A stretch of DNA of 54,041 nt from JBOHBN01 sp050698355 (GTDB lineage: Bacteria > Actinomycetota > Actinomycetes > Streptosporangiales > WHST01): contig JBOHBN010000354.1 in the NCBI GenBank assembly GCA_050698355.1, positions 1-54,041 of the forward strand, written 5' to 3'. Under the pieces are notes generated by a model. It made no database searches. It saw only the letters and a program-made list of their open reading frames with translations, and was not told the origin of the DNA. The position numbers and the translations under genes are program-made. Shown in pieces: positions 41,171 to 49,370 of this stretch (its first letter is position 1; each line of letters starts with the position of its first letter).

Positions 41171-43263
41171 TACTGCTCCCGCGCCTGGAAGTCGATGGTC
41201 AGGCTGCCGTCCTTGCCGACCGTGCACCGCATGCCCGGCGCGAGGACGAGCGTCGACTCGTTCTCCTGGACGAGGGCGGGGCCGTCGACCTGCTCGTCCA
41301 CGCCGAGCTTGTAGCGGTCGTAGATCGCCGTGCGTACGTACCCTCCCGCGTCGGGGAAGTACGCGTCGCGGTAGCCGACCAGCGGATCGCCGCGGTCGGC
41401 GCCGAGGTGCTGCCGCAACGGTGTCCGCGGTTCGGGGCCGCGTGAGGCGACGCGCCAGGTGAGGATCTCGATCTCGACGCCCTCCGGGATCGCCGAGCCG
41501 TAGCGTTCCTGGTACTGCGCAGCGAAGAGCCTGCGTACCTCTTCTCGCCAATCCGGACCGACGGCCGGTACGGGCACCTCGATCTCACTGCCCTGGCCGA
41601 CGAACCGCATGTCGAGGCTGCGGCCCACGAAGATGTGGTCGGTTTCCACCCCGGAGTCGCGCAGCACCGCCGCGCCTCGTTCCTCCATCGCCGCGAAGAC
41701 CGAGCCGGCGTCCGCCGGATCGACCGCGTCGAGCGTCGTACGCCACGACCGGACGGAGTCGTACGACATCGGCGCGGCGAGGAACCCGAGAGCACTCAGC
41801 ACACCGGCCGCGGGCGGCACGACGACCGCAGGCGCGCCGAGCGCGCGTGCCACGCCGGGGCCGTGCACCGGGCCGTTGCCGCCCAGCACGAACAAGCCAT
41901 GCCGCGCCGGGTCCTGGCCGCGCTCGACCGCGTGGATGCGCGCGGCGTTGGCCATGTTCTCGTTGACGGTGGCGTGGATGCCCCAGGCCGCGTCGGAGAG
42001 GCTGATGCCCATCGGTTCGGCGACCTGCTCGGTGATCGCGGGCGCCGCGGCGTTCGCGTCCAGCCGCATGCGCCCGCCGAGGAAGAGGCCCGGGTCCAGG
42101 TATCCGAGTACGACGTCGGCGTCGGTGACCGTGCACCGCTCGCCGCCGAGCCCGTAGCAGACCGGGCCCGGCTCGGAGCCCGCCGAATCGGGACCCACGG
42201 TCAGCAGCCCGAGCGAGTCGACGCGCGCGATCGACCCGCCGCCGGCGCCGATCTCGATCATGTCGATCACCGGAGCGCGGATCGGCAACCCGGAGCCGGG
42301 GCGCAGCCGGTGGCGGCGGTCCACCTCGGACGCGTGCCGCACGAGCGGGCGGCGGCCCTCGACCAGGCAGAGCTTGGCGGTCGTGCCACCCATGTCGAAC
42401 GTCATCTGGTCCGGGGACTGACCGGCACGGGTGAACGCCACGGCTCCGAGAACGCCGCCGGCCGGTCCGGACTCCAGCATCCGGATCGGGAAGCGGCGCG
42501 CGGTGTCGACGGTTGCGATGCCGCCGCCGGAGAGCATGATGGCCGGATCGCGCGGGAAACCGAGCGTACGCAAACGCTCGCGCAGGTCTGCCAGATAGTC
42601 GTCGACGAGCCCCTGGACGTAGACGTTCGCGAGCGTGGTGGAGGTGCGCTCGTACTCGCGCATCTCGGGGTTGACCTCGCTCGACAGCGCCACCCGGATG
42701 CCGGGCGCGGTCGCCTCGAGGACCTCGCGGGCCAGCCGCTCGTGCGTGTCGTTGAGGTAGCTGTGCAGGAACGAGACCGCCACGGCGTCGATGCCCGTCT
42801 CGGCGAGCTCGGCGGCGAGCCGCTGCAACGCCGACACGTCGAGATGTACGTCCACCTGCCCGTCGGCGAATACCCGCTCGGTGACGCCGAACCGTAGGTG
42901 CCGCGGCACGAGCGGGCGCGGCAGCTCGAGGTCCAGGTCGTACAGGTCGTAGCGGTGTTCGCGACCCATTTCCACGGCATCGCGGAACCCGGCCGTGGTC
43001 AGCAGGGCGGTGGTCGCACCGGTCCGTTCGATCAGCGCGTTGGTCACCAGTGTCGTGCCGTGCACGACGGCCGTCACGTTCGCGGGATCGAGGTCGTGCG
43101 CGCGCAGGGTGTCGCGCAGCACCGCCTCCACGCCCGCGGCGGGCTCCGCGTGGGTGGTGAGCGTCTTGCCGACGGCGGCGATCCCGTCGGCGTCGAGCAC
43201 GGCGAGGTCGGTGAACGTGCCGCCGATGTCGACCCCGGCCCGCAGGCCGGACGCACCCGTCAT
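41170..43263 (-). CDS. hyuA: Hydantoinase/oxoprolinase family protein, A subunit
   Basis: A 697-residue subunit from ATG 43263, with GGAGT upstream. It has the actin-like ATP site: AGVDIGGTFTDLAVLDADG at the N-terminus, VVHGTTLVTNALIER, LESGPAGGVLGA, TFDMGGTTAKLCLVEG and IGAGGGSIARVDSLG. It is homologous to the N-terminal half of 5-oxoprolinase. It phosphorylates or activates the ring amide for hydrolysis by HyuB. Confidence 0.91.
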   Translation of the reverse strand: MTGASGLRAGVDIGGTFTDLAVLDADGIAAVGKTLTTHAEPAAGVEAVLRDTLRAHDLDPANVTAVVHGTTLVTNALIERTGATTALLTTAGFRDAVEMGREHRYDLYDLDLELPRPLVPRHLRFGVTERVFADGQVDVHLDVSALQRLAAELAETGIDAVAVSFLHSYLNDTHERLAREVLEATAPGIRVALSSEVNPEMREYERTSTTLANVYVQGLVDDYLADLRERLRTLGFPRDPAIMLSGGGIATVDTARRFPIRMLESGPAGGVLGAVAFTRAGQSPDQMTFDMGGTTAKLCLVEGRRPLVRHASEVDRRHRLRPGSGLPIRAPVIDMIEIGAGGGSIARVDSLGLLTVGPDSAGSEPGPVCYGLGGERCTVTDADVVLGYLDPGLFLGGRMRLDANAAAPAITEQVAEPMGISLSDAAWGIHATVNENMANAARIHAVERGQDPARHGLFVLGGNGPVHGPGVARALGAPAVVVPPAAGVLSALGFLAAPMSYDSVRSWRTTLDAVDPADAGSVFAAMEERGAAVLRDSGVETDHIFVGRSLDMRFVGQGSEIEVPVPAVGPDWREEVRRLFAAQYQERYGSAIPEGVEIEILTWRVASRGPEPRTPLRQHLGADRGDPLVGYRDAYFPDAGGYVRTAIYDRYKLGVDEQVDGPALVQENESTLVLAPGMRCTVGKDGSLTIDFQAREQ

Positions 43264-43300
43264 CAGGACTCCATCCGGGTGGGAGCTACATTCCGTACAG

Positions 43301-43315
43301 GATCGTCCGACGATT
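43301..43315. promoter_or_regulatory. FCD-type GntR operator candidate, upstream copy
   Basis: GATCGTCCGACGATT contains a perfect dyad ATCGTC-C-GACGAT in the 87-base gap between hyuA and the divergent GntR gene. The xxGTC-x-GACxx shape fits FCD-type GntR operators. Confidence 0.6.
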
Positions 43316-43350
43316 TTAGCCCACCTGGCGAGGAGCGCGAGGAGCGGCCA

Positions 43351-44004
43351 ATGGCCGGTAGCGACCAGCAGAGCACGGCGAGCCGCGTGGCGGACCGGCT
43401 GCGCACCCGCATCATCGAGGGCAAGGTCCAGCCGGGCGAGCGGCTCTCCGAGGAGCGGGTGCGGCAGGCGATGGGCGTCTCGCGCAGCACGCTGCGGGAG
43501 GCGTTCCAGCTCCTCATCAGGGAACGGCTCCTCGTGCACACCCTCAGCAGAGGCGTCTTCGTACGCCGGCTCAGCGCCGACGACATCTCGGACCTGTACC
43601 GCGTGCGCCGGGTCATCGAGTGCGCGACGTTGCGCGAGCTCGAGGTGCTCCCGCCCGCGGGACTGCGCACGCTCGTGGCGAGCGCCGAGGACGGCAGGAC
43701 TGCGGCGCGTTCACGCCGCTGGCAGGAGGTCGCCGCCGCGAGTATCCGCTTCCACAAGGCGCTCGTCGCCCTCGCCGGAAGCGAGCGGCTCGATGGGCTG
43801 ATCACCCAGGTGCTGGCCGAGTTCCGGTTGGCGTACGCGATGATGAATGACCCGTACGCCTTCCACGCGTACTTCCTCGCCAAGCACGCGCCGATCACCG
43901 ACGCCGTGCGCTCCGGTGAACTCGACCGTGCCGCCGACCTGCTCGATGCCTACCTGCGCGAGGCGGAGGACAGGCTGATCAGTGCCTACGCGGCCCACAC
44001 CTGA
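43351..44004 (+). CDS. GntR-family regulator, FCD type, divergent from hyuAB
   Basis: A 217-residue regulator from ATG 43351 with GAGGAGCGG upstream. The winged helix is ASRVADRLRTRIIEGKVQPG, LSEERVRQAMGVSRSTLREA, LLVHTLSRGVFVRRLS. The FCD effector domain follows, with metal-binding positions near RVRRVIECATLREL, FHKALVALAGSERLDGLI and HAPITDAVRSGELDRAADLL. It probably represses hyuAB and itself, with a ring compound or its product as inducer. Confidence 0.88.
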   Translation: MAGSDQQSTASRVADRLRTRIIEGKVQPGERLSEERVRQAMGVSRSTLREAFQLLIRERLLVHTLSRGVFVRRLSADDISDLYRVRRVIECATLRELEVLPPAGLRTLVASAEDGRTAARSRRWQEVAAASIRFHKALVALAGSERLDGLITQVLAEFRLAYAMMNDPYAFHAYFLAKHAPITDAVRSGELDRAADLLDAYLREAEDRLISAYAAHT

Positions 44005-44007
44005 CCG

Positions 44008-44022
44008 GATCGTCGGACGGTC
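44008..44022. promoter_or_regulatory. FCD-type GntR operator candidate, downstream copy
   Basis: GATCGTC-G-GACGGTC, just after the regulator's stop, shares an 11-base core with the upstream site when read on the other strand, with one mismatch in its own dyad. Sites at both ends of the gene could allow looping. Confidence 0.45.
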
Positions 44023-44207
44023 AGCCGTGCCGCAGGCAGGCGTCAGGTGCTGTTGCGCACAGTAGCCCCTATGAGGCCGCCCCGGTCCAAATGACCACGT
44101 TATGTGGGCCAAGTCCGGCATATCGGGGCCTGCAGGCATCGATAAGCCGGCATTGGCCTCGAAGAGTTGAGAGCCCTGATCGACGCGGCCGCCGTCCGCG
44201 GCCGGCG

Positions 44208-45227
44208 TCAGCCGGATTCGGCGATGCCCTTGATGGCGGCGAGTGTTGCTGGGATGCCGGTACGCGCCCACTCGGCGCGCTTGTTGATCTGCACCTCTGC
44301 CTCGGATCCGAACCTCTGGTGGAACATCTCGATGCCCTCGGGACGGAACTGCCACGACTCGGTCAACCGGGTGCCGCCCTCGACCGGCTCGAGCGTGTAG
44401 CCCCACCGGACGAATTTGTTGCCGACGAGCCAGGCGAACTCGCGGCCGGGCTGCGCGGCGACCACCTCGGACTCGGTCTCCCAGACCCTGCCCTCGGCCT
44501 CGTTCCGCCCGGTGAACCGCGCGCCCTCCTGGGGCCCGCCGTCGTCGTGCCACCAGCACCCTTTGCAGATCGGGCTCCACTCGCCGGTCCGCGTGACATC
44601 CGATACCAGGTCGTACAGGCGCTCCGGCGATGTAGCGACGATGGTCGATTCGGAGTGCGTGAGCTTGTCCATGGGTCGAGTTTCGCAGACACCCGTGTGT
44701 GCTTCGACGAAATCGGTGCGATTGTCAATGGTGGTCACGGGCACATCGACGACCGTGAACCCGTACTCTCGGTAGACGTTCTCGTGCACCGTCTCGAACG
44801 CCAGGGCGTCGTGGTAGGTGATGCGTCGAGCGGCCGTCGGCTGAACGAATCCCAGGGGACGGACGAAGAAGACCGAGCGCTCGTACACCTGCTCCTCGGT
44901 CACCCGCTCTATCTCGTCGGCGAGCACCGGTGTCACCGGCAGCCGGAGGTAGCGCGCGAGCGCGAGCGTGCAGAAAGGTGAGCGGTCATGAAACTGCACG
45001 CGGACATCGGACGGCACGGGCCGTTGCTGCCGCTCGCGCTGGAGTACTGCGATCCTGGTGACGAAGTCGACGCTCTTCCACGGTTCGTCGGTGCCTCGTG
45101 CCTGCTCCCGTGCGATGACCTCGGTCGCCGCTTCCTCGACGACAGCCCAGTTTCGGTCGCGCAGTCCGTGCAGGATCGCGGTCTTCCCCGACCCGGGTGC
45201 GCCGGTCAGGATGAACCGTTTGAGCAT
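44208..45227 (-). CDS. P-loop ATPase (AAA_28) fused to an SRPBCC domain
   Basis: A 339-residue protein. Residues 1-183 form a nucleoside-triphosphatase-like domain: the P-loop FILTGAPGSGKTAIL, VVEEAATEVIAREQARG, QFHDRSPFCTLALARYL and ERSVFFVRPLGF. From M186 (44672) a START/SRPBCC ligand-binding domain begins: MDKLTHSESTIVATSPERLY, DLVSDVTRTGEWSPICKGCW and AGYxLEPVEGGTRLTES-like strands. Each domain is normally a separate protein. There is no stop or frameshift between them, but M186 could also serve as an internal start. Function is unknown; an NTP-driven kinase acting on a lipid-like ligand is one guess. Confidence 0.72.
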   Translation of the reverse strand: MLKRFILTGAPGSGKTAILHGLRDRNWAVVEEAATEVIAREQARGTDEPWKSVDFVTRIAVLQRERQQRPVPSDVRVQFHDRSPFCTLALARYLRLPVTPVLADEIERVTEEQVYERSVFFVRPLGFVQPTAARRITYHDALAFETVHENVYREYGFTVVDVPVTTIDNRTDFVEAHTGVCETRPMDKLTHSESTIVATSPERLYDLVSDVTRTGEWSPICKGCWWHDDGGPQEGARFTGRNEAEGRVWETESEVVAAQPGREFAWLVGNKFVRWGYTLEPVEGGTRLTESWQFRPEGIEMFHQRFGSEAEVQINKRAEWARTGIPATLAAIKGIAESG

Positions 45228-45302
45228 GGTGGTTGCTCTTGGGCGCCAGAACGGTTCGCCTTTGGTCGCCTATCGCGAATGGGCAATCTGTTGGTGCACC
45301 AG

Positions 45303-45354
45303 TACTTCCCACGACGAGTTCCTGCTTCTCATGGCCCGCCGATCGTGGGAAGTA
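45303..45354. repeat. Perfect 12-base inverted repeat upstream of the fusion gene
   Basis: TACTTCCCACGA (45303-45314) and TCGTGGGAAGTA (45343-45354) pair perfectly with a 28-base loop, 76-127 bases upstream of the minus-strand start. No T-run follows on either strand. It may be a regulatory RNA hairpin or a pair of operator half-sites. Nothing else is recognisable in the 45228-45511 gap. Confidence 0.6.
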
Positions 45355-45511
45355 GGTACTCATCACGGTAACCCGCCTTGACAACGCCAGATACCGGGCA
45401 ACCGCCTACCGGGGGAAAGCGCTCACGGGTTGGACCTCGGTCGGTTACGGCGCGGTAGCTGACCGGGCTCACGGCAAGGCGCGCGGAAGCCGACCGCGGT
45501 CCAGGCGAACC

Positions 45512-46399
45512 TCAGCCAAGGGAGCGGAAGACGTCGGTCAGCCAGGGGACCGCGAGGAACACGGTAGGCGCGACGACGAGGGTGAGCGCCACCGCGTAGG
45601 TGGCAGCGGCGAGCAGGTAATGCCGCCGCGGAGGTTCGGCCAGGCGGCGGACGCGCAGGACGGTCGCCGAGGACCCGGCTGCGAGCGCGGCATCCGGTAC
45701 GGGTGCCTGCGCGAGCTGGACCAGGGCGCGGGCTAGCGGGGAAGCTCCGACCCGCCAGCGGGCCTGGTCGTCGGCCAGCAACTCGACGAGGACGCGGTTG
45801 TGCTCCAGCGCGGTGCGGCTGCGTACCCAGTAGGGGAAGGCGGCATGCAGGGCGCCGAACGCCTCGAGCACCAGATCGTGCCGTGCGCGCAAGTGGGCGC
45901 GCTCATGCGCGAGCACGGCGGCGAGCTCGTCGGGGTCGAGCCGGTCCAGGACTCCGGCCGAGACGACGACCCGGCCGCCGCGGACGGCGGGGAGGCAGTA
46001 GACGACCGGCGTCTGCTCGGCCAATACCCGGAACCCGGAAGCGGGCTCGTCCGGCTCGGCGAGCAGGTCGAGTAGTGCCCGGTGCCTGCGCCGCCGGGCG
46101 CGGGTGCGCACAGCCAGGGCGACGAAGGCCCAGCCCAACCGTCCCGCGACCAGGGCGGTGAGGATGAGCACGCCCACGTACGCGACCAGGCGTAGCGGCC
46201 CCGGATGCGGGTCGGCTATGAGCCCGGTGGCCGTCGCGAGCCCCGCACCGAGCGCGGCGAGCACGGCGGCGAGCGCCAGGGCCTGCCAGAGCACGGCTGT
46301 TGCCCGCGGCACTCGATGAGCCCAGCCCGCCCGAGCGAGCATGGCCGGCGCGGGCCCCGCGAGCACCAGGGCCAGCACGCCGAGTGCGATGGGCGTCAT
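45512..46399 (-). CDS. M56-family membrane metallopeptidase (BlaR1/MecR1-like, no sensor domain)
   Basis: A 295-residue membrane protein with segments at residues 1-20, 35-60 and 70-95 and near the C-terminus. The zinc site is in LAAVLAHERAHLRARHDLVL (HExxH). The family cleaves or triggers loss of the partner repressor BlaI after an envelope signal. Unlike BlaR1 it has no extracellular penicillin-binding sensor, so another signal must be read through the membrane part. It lies six bases after the blaI gene. Confidence 0.88.
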   Translation of the reverse strand: MTPIALGVLALVLAGPAPAMLARAGWAHRVPRATAVLWQALALAAVLAALGAGLATATGLIADPHPGPLRLVAYVGVLILTALVAGRLGWAFVALAVRTRARRRRHRALLDLLAEPDEPASGFRVLAEQTPVVYCLPAVRGGRVVVSAGVLDRLDPDELAAVLAHERAHLRARHDLVLEAFGALHAAFPYWVRSRTALEHNRVLVELLADDQARWRVGASPLARALVQLAQAPVPDAALAAGSSATVLRVRRLAEPPRRHYLLAAATYAVALTLVVAPTVFLAVPWLTDVFRSLG

Positions 46400-46405
46400 C
46401 GGCTG

Positions 46406-46795
46406 TTACCCCAACCGGTCCTTGCGCCGCGCCGCATGCCGCTTGTCCACGGCGGCGAGCGCGTCACGCAGCGCCGTGGCCTCCTCCTGGCTCGCCTGGC
46501 CGACGAAGTGGACGAGCGCCGCGGAGCGGTCGTCGCCCGCGCCGGCCAGCGCCTCGTGCATCAGCCCGGCGACCATCTCGTCACGGGTCGCGGCGGGCTC
46601 GTACCAGTACGCCTTGCCCTCCCGTACCCGACGCACTGCGCCCTTCTTGGCGAGCCGGTCTAGAACCGTCATCACGGTGGTGTACGCGAGATCGCGCTCC
46701 GCGGCCAGGGCGCCGTGTACGGCTCGAACCGTCACCGGGCCGTCCACGGCCCACAGCCGTTCCATCACGTCACGTTCGAGCTCGCCCAGCCTCAT
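46406..46795 (-). CDS. blaI: BlaI/MecI/CopY-family repressor
   Basis: A 129-residue winged-helix repressor from ATG 46795: LGELERDVMERLWAVDGPVT, VHGALAAERDLAYTTVMTVL, DRLAKKGAVRRVREGKAYWY, then a helical dimerisation tail with the region where BlaI is cut. It pairs with the M56 peptidase. A 17-base operator lies just upstream and two more lie in front of cydA, so its regulon probably includes the penicillin-acylase-family gene and cydABDC. In Mycobacterium tuberculosis BlaI (Rv1846c) controls blaC and ATP synthase genes, a precedent for a respiratory link. Confidence 0.91.
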   Translation of the reverse strand: MRLGELERDVMERLWAVDGPVTVRAVHGALAAERDLAYTTVMTVLDRLAKKGAVRRVREGKAYWYEPAATRDEMVAGLMHEALAGAGDDRSAALVHFVGQASQEEATALRDALAAVDKRHAARRKDRLG

Positions 46796-46805
46796 GGGTC
46801 CATCC

Positions 46806-46822
46806 TACGACGCCCCGTCGTA
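46806..46822. promoter_or_regulatory. BlaI operator upstream of blaI
   Basis: TACGAC-gcccc-GTCGTA, perfect 6-base arms with a 5-base spacer, ending ten bases before the blaI start and lying in the 27-base gap after the acylase gene. Same layout as the cydA sites. Confidence 0.72.
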
Positions 46823-49159
46823 CTACGCCGAACCGTCGGGCGTCAGCACGATGCGCCGCTCGGTGGCGGCCTCGACTCGCTCGCGGCTGTAGAGCAGCGG
46901 GAACACGTCGTCGGCCGCCCAGCCGGCGAACAGGTCGTCGTAATGCGGGCTCGCCGGGTCGCCGGACTGGCCCGGCGAGTTCATGGCGAGCGAGGCGTCC
47001 CAGTCACCGACGTCGATGACAACGCGGAACGTCGCCCCGCCGACCTGGACGAAGTCCGGCGTGTACGCGGTGTTCCCCACCGTGTCGCCGCTGCCGCCGC
47101 GCGGCGCCGGCCCGACCGCCGTCCGCTCGCCAGGCAGCCCGGTGAGCAGGTGCGCGAGCGGGTGGACGGGGCGCGCGACGTGCAACCGTCCCCACGCCCA
47201 CGCCTGCTGGTCGGCACCGAGCAACGAGGTGACGTGCTCCACGGCGTCACGCAGGCTCGACTCGACGACCGTGCGCAGCGTCGCCTCGGCATCCGGGCCC
47301 AGCGCCCCGCGCGGGTCCTCGACGAGCCGCAGGGCCACGCGCGCGTCGGCGAGCGTGGACTCATCCGGTACGAGCGACCGTACCGCCGCGGCGCGCTGCT
47401 CTTCGGGTACGAGCCGCTCCAGCGCCTTCCCGAGCAACGCCTGGCGCAGGTGCCGCCGGTACCAGACCTCGAACAGTGCGGCCGCGGCCGATTCCTTCCG
47501 CAGGTCGCCGTCCCAGCCGCGCAGCAGCCCCAGCCCGGCAGCCGCCTCCGGGTCGTCGAGGCGTAGCTGCCGTACGCGGTCGAGGATCCGCCGCGCGGGC
47601 GTGCTGACGTAGTCGGTCTGCAGCGCGACCATGTCCCGCGCGGAGAAACCCGTACGCGAGCCGAGCACCTCGGCGATCCGATGACTGCGGTGCGGTGCGT
47701 ACCAGTCGTACGTGATGGTGCGGTCGGGTGGGAAGCCGGCGGGCAGGTTCATCTCGTTCGCCGTCGCCAGCCAGCCCTCCGCCGGGTCGACGCGGCCGGG
47801 GAGCTGGTCGGCGTCGTAGAACCCCGCCCACTCGTAGCGGCCGTCGCCGGGCACCGGCATGGTGCCGTCCCAGTTCGGCCGCACCGGCGTGCGGCCGCCC
47901 GCCTTCCACCCGATGGTGCCGTTTGTGTCGGCGTACACCTGGTTCTCCGGTGGCGCGCCCCACCGGTTCATGGCGGCGCGGAACTCCTCGGCGTTGCCCG
48001 CGCGCATGTAGTCCATGCTGCCGAGGTACGGCGCCATGCCCGTCTCCAGCCAGGCGGCGCGCACGCCGAACGCCGTGCGCCGTTCTGCGTCGGTGTAGAC
48101 GACCGGGCCGTGCCGGGTGAACGCCAGCTCGACCTCCTCGGGCTCGGCGCCCGCGACGGGGATGGTCTCGCGTACGACCTCCATCGGTTCGTAGCGGTCC
48201 CGGTACCAGTACTCCCGCGGGTTACCCGGTTTCGTCTCGTAGACGTACAGGTCCTCCTGGTCGATGGCGAAGATGGTGAGACCGAACGCGATCCGCCCGT
48301 TGTGCCCGATGGAGATGCCGGGCAGCGCGGGCTCCCCGCCGCCGATGACGTCGAAGTCGGGGGCGGACAGGTGGGACAGGTAGCGCAGCGATGGCAGGGC
48401 GCTCACCCGGTGCGGGTCGTTTGCCAGTAGGGGCCGCCCGGTCGCCGTCCGCTCCCCGCCTAGCACCCAGTTGTTGCTGCCCTCGAGCACGGGACCGCCC
48501 GCTGCCGTCGCCGGGAAGGTCGGCGGGGTGGTAGCCAGCTCGTAGACGTCGAGCACGTTGTCAGGGATGCGGTCGAGGTCGAGCCCGTCGGGTACGACCA
48601 AATCGTGCTCCGGCTCGCGGCAACGGCGAAGGTCCTCGACCTGGGCGCCGTAGTCGCGCACCGTCCGTGCCCTCGCGACTTCCTCGGTCAGGTTGTAGAA
48701 GAGCCCGTGGCTGCGGATGCGTGCGACGTCCTCGGGCGCCCAGAACGCCGGCCGGTAACCGAGCTCGCGGAACTCCGCCGGCAGCAGTGACGGGTCGTCC
48801 AAGATGAGTTGGACGTAGGCGTTGAGGCCCTCGACGAACGCCGTGGTGGCCCGCTTGGTGTCCGAGCCGTACGCGAGCCACTCGTCCCTCATGTCGCCGC
48901 GGTAGAGGAACAGCCGTGCCGCCCGGTCTCGCTCCACGTACGCGGGACCGAACACCTCCGCGAGCAGGCCGAGGCCGCGACGGCGCCAGAGGTCGATCTG
49001 CCACAGCCGGTCGCGCGCGGCATTGAACCCCTGCGCGCGAAACGCGTCGTACGTCGTCGCCGCGTAGATGTGCGGCACGCCCCATGTATCCACGAGGATC
49101 TCGGCCGGCGCGGAAAGCCCGGGCAGGGCGTACGACTGCTCTTCTCGTCGCTCACTCAT
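46823..49159 (-). CDS. Penicillin-acylase-family Ntn hydrolase, no signal peptide
   Basis: A 778-residue precursor of the S45 peptidase type. The catalytic serine that becomes the N-terminus of the beta chain is S228, in LEGSNNWVLGGERTATG. The alpha part has ILVDTWGVPHIYAATTYDAF and ARDRLWQIDLWRRRGLGLL. Beta-chain marks include LLANDPHR, GISIGHNGRIAFGLTI and GLLRGWDGDL-like blocks. The N-terminus (MSERREEQSYALPG) lacks an export signal, unlike classical penicillin G acylase, so it may act in the cytoplasm. Members cleave acyl chains from penicillins, acyl-homoserine lactones or lipopeptides. It is divergent from cydA and flanked by BlaI-type sites on both sides. Confidence 0.9.
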   Translation of the reverse strand: MSERREEQSYALPGLSAPAEILVDTWGVPHIYAATTYDAFRAQGFNAARDRLWQIDLWRRRGLGLLAEVFGPAYVERDRAARLFLYRGDMRDEWLAYGSDTKRATTAFVEGLNAYVQLILDDPSLLPAEFRELGYRPAFWAPEDVARIRSHGLFYNLTEEVARARTVRDYGAQVEDLRRCREPEHDLVVPDGLDLDRIPDNVLDVYELATTPPTFPATAAGGPVLEGSNNWVLGGERTATGRPLLANDPHRVSALPSLRYLSHLSAPDFDVIGGGEPALPGISIGHNGRIAFGLTIFAIDQEDLYVYETKPGNPREYWYRDRYEPMEVVRETIPVAGAEPEEVELAFTRHGPVVYTDAERRTAFGVRAAWLETGMAPYLGSMDYMRAGNAEEFRAAMNRWGAPPENQVYADTNGTIGWKAGGRTPVRPNWDGTMPVPGDGRYEWAGFYDADQLPGRVDPAEGWLATANEMNLPAGFPPDRTITYDWYAPHRSHRIAEVLGSRTGFSARDMVALQTDYVSTPARRILDRVRQLRLDDPEAAAGLGLLRGWDGDLRKESAAAALFEVWYRRHLRQALLGKALERLVPEEQRAAAVRSLVPDESTLADARVALRLVEDPRGALGPDAEATLRTVVESSLRDAVEHVTSLLGADQQAWAWGRLHVARPVHPLAHLLTGLPGERTAVGPAPRGGSGDTVGNTAYTPDFVQVGGATFRVVIDVGDWDASLAMNSPGQSGDPASPHYDDLFAGWAADDVFPLLYSRERVEAATERRIVLTPDGSA

Positions 49160-49292
49160 GCCCTACTCCTATCAAGTCGCCATACCGCAGCCGGCGTAGC
49201 CCGCGGTGTGCCGCACTACGCCGTCACGGGTAACGCAAGTGGGTCCCGCCGGTCGACGCGGCAAGCGCCCGCCACGGCCAGGGTGGTGAGTG

Positions 49293-49321
49293 TTGTGAGC
49301 TTTCACACGACGGCAGATAGT
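49293..49321 (+). promoter_or_regulatory. Possible cydA promoter
   Basis: TTGTGA (49293-49298) and GATAGT (49316-49321) are 17 bases apart, each matching four of six consensus bases. The -10 touches the first BlaI site, so BlaI would block it. A TGTGA-N4-TCACA dyad (49294-49307) overlaps the -35 and recalls Rex or CRP sites but with a short spacer. Confidence 0.35.
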
Positions 49322-49337
49322 ACTACCTGTCGTAGTA
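49321..49337. promoter_or_regulatory. BlaI operator 1 in front of cydA
   Basis: TACTAC-ctgtc-GTAGTA, perfect 6-base arms with a 5-base spacer, the form known for actinobacterial BlaI sites. It ends 33 bases before the cydA GTG. Confidence 0.75.
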
Positions 49338-49339
49338 TC

Positions 49340-49356
49340 AACTACGGGACGTCGTA
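49340..49356. promoter_or_regulatory. BlaI operator 2 in front of cydA
   Basis: AACTAC-gggac-GTCGTA, a weaker copy whose right arm equals that of the blaI site. Its start is 19 bases from that of operator 1, roughly two helical turns, allowing cooperative binding. Confidence 0.6.
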
Positions 49357-49370
49357 GACAGGAGGGTCTG

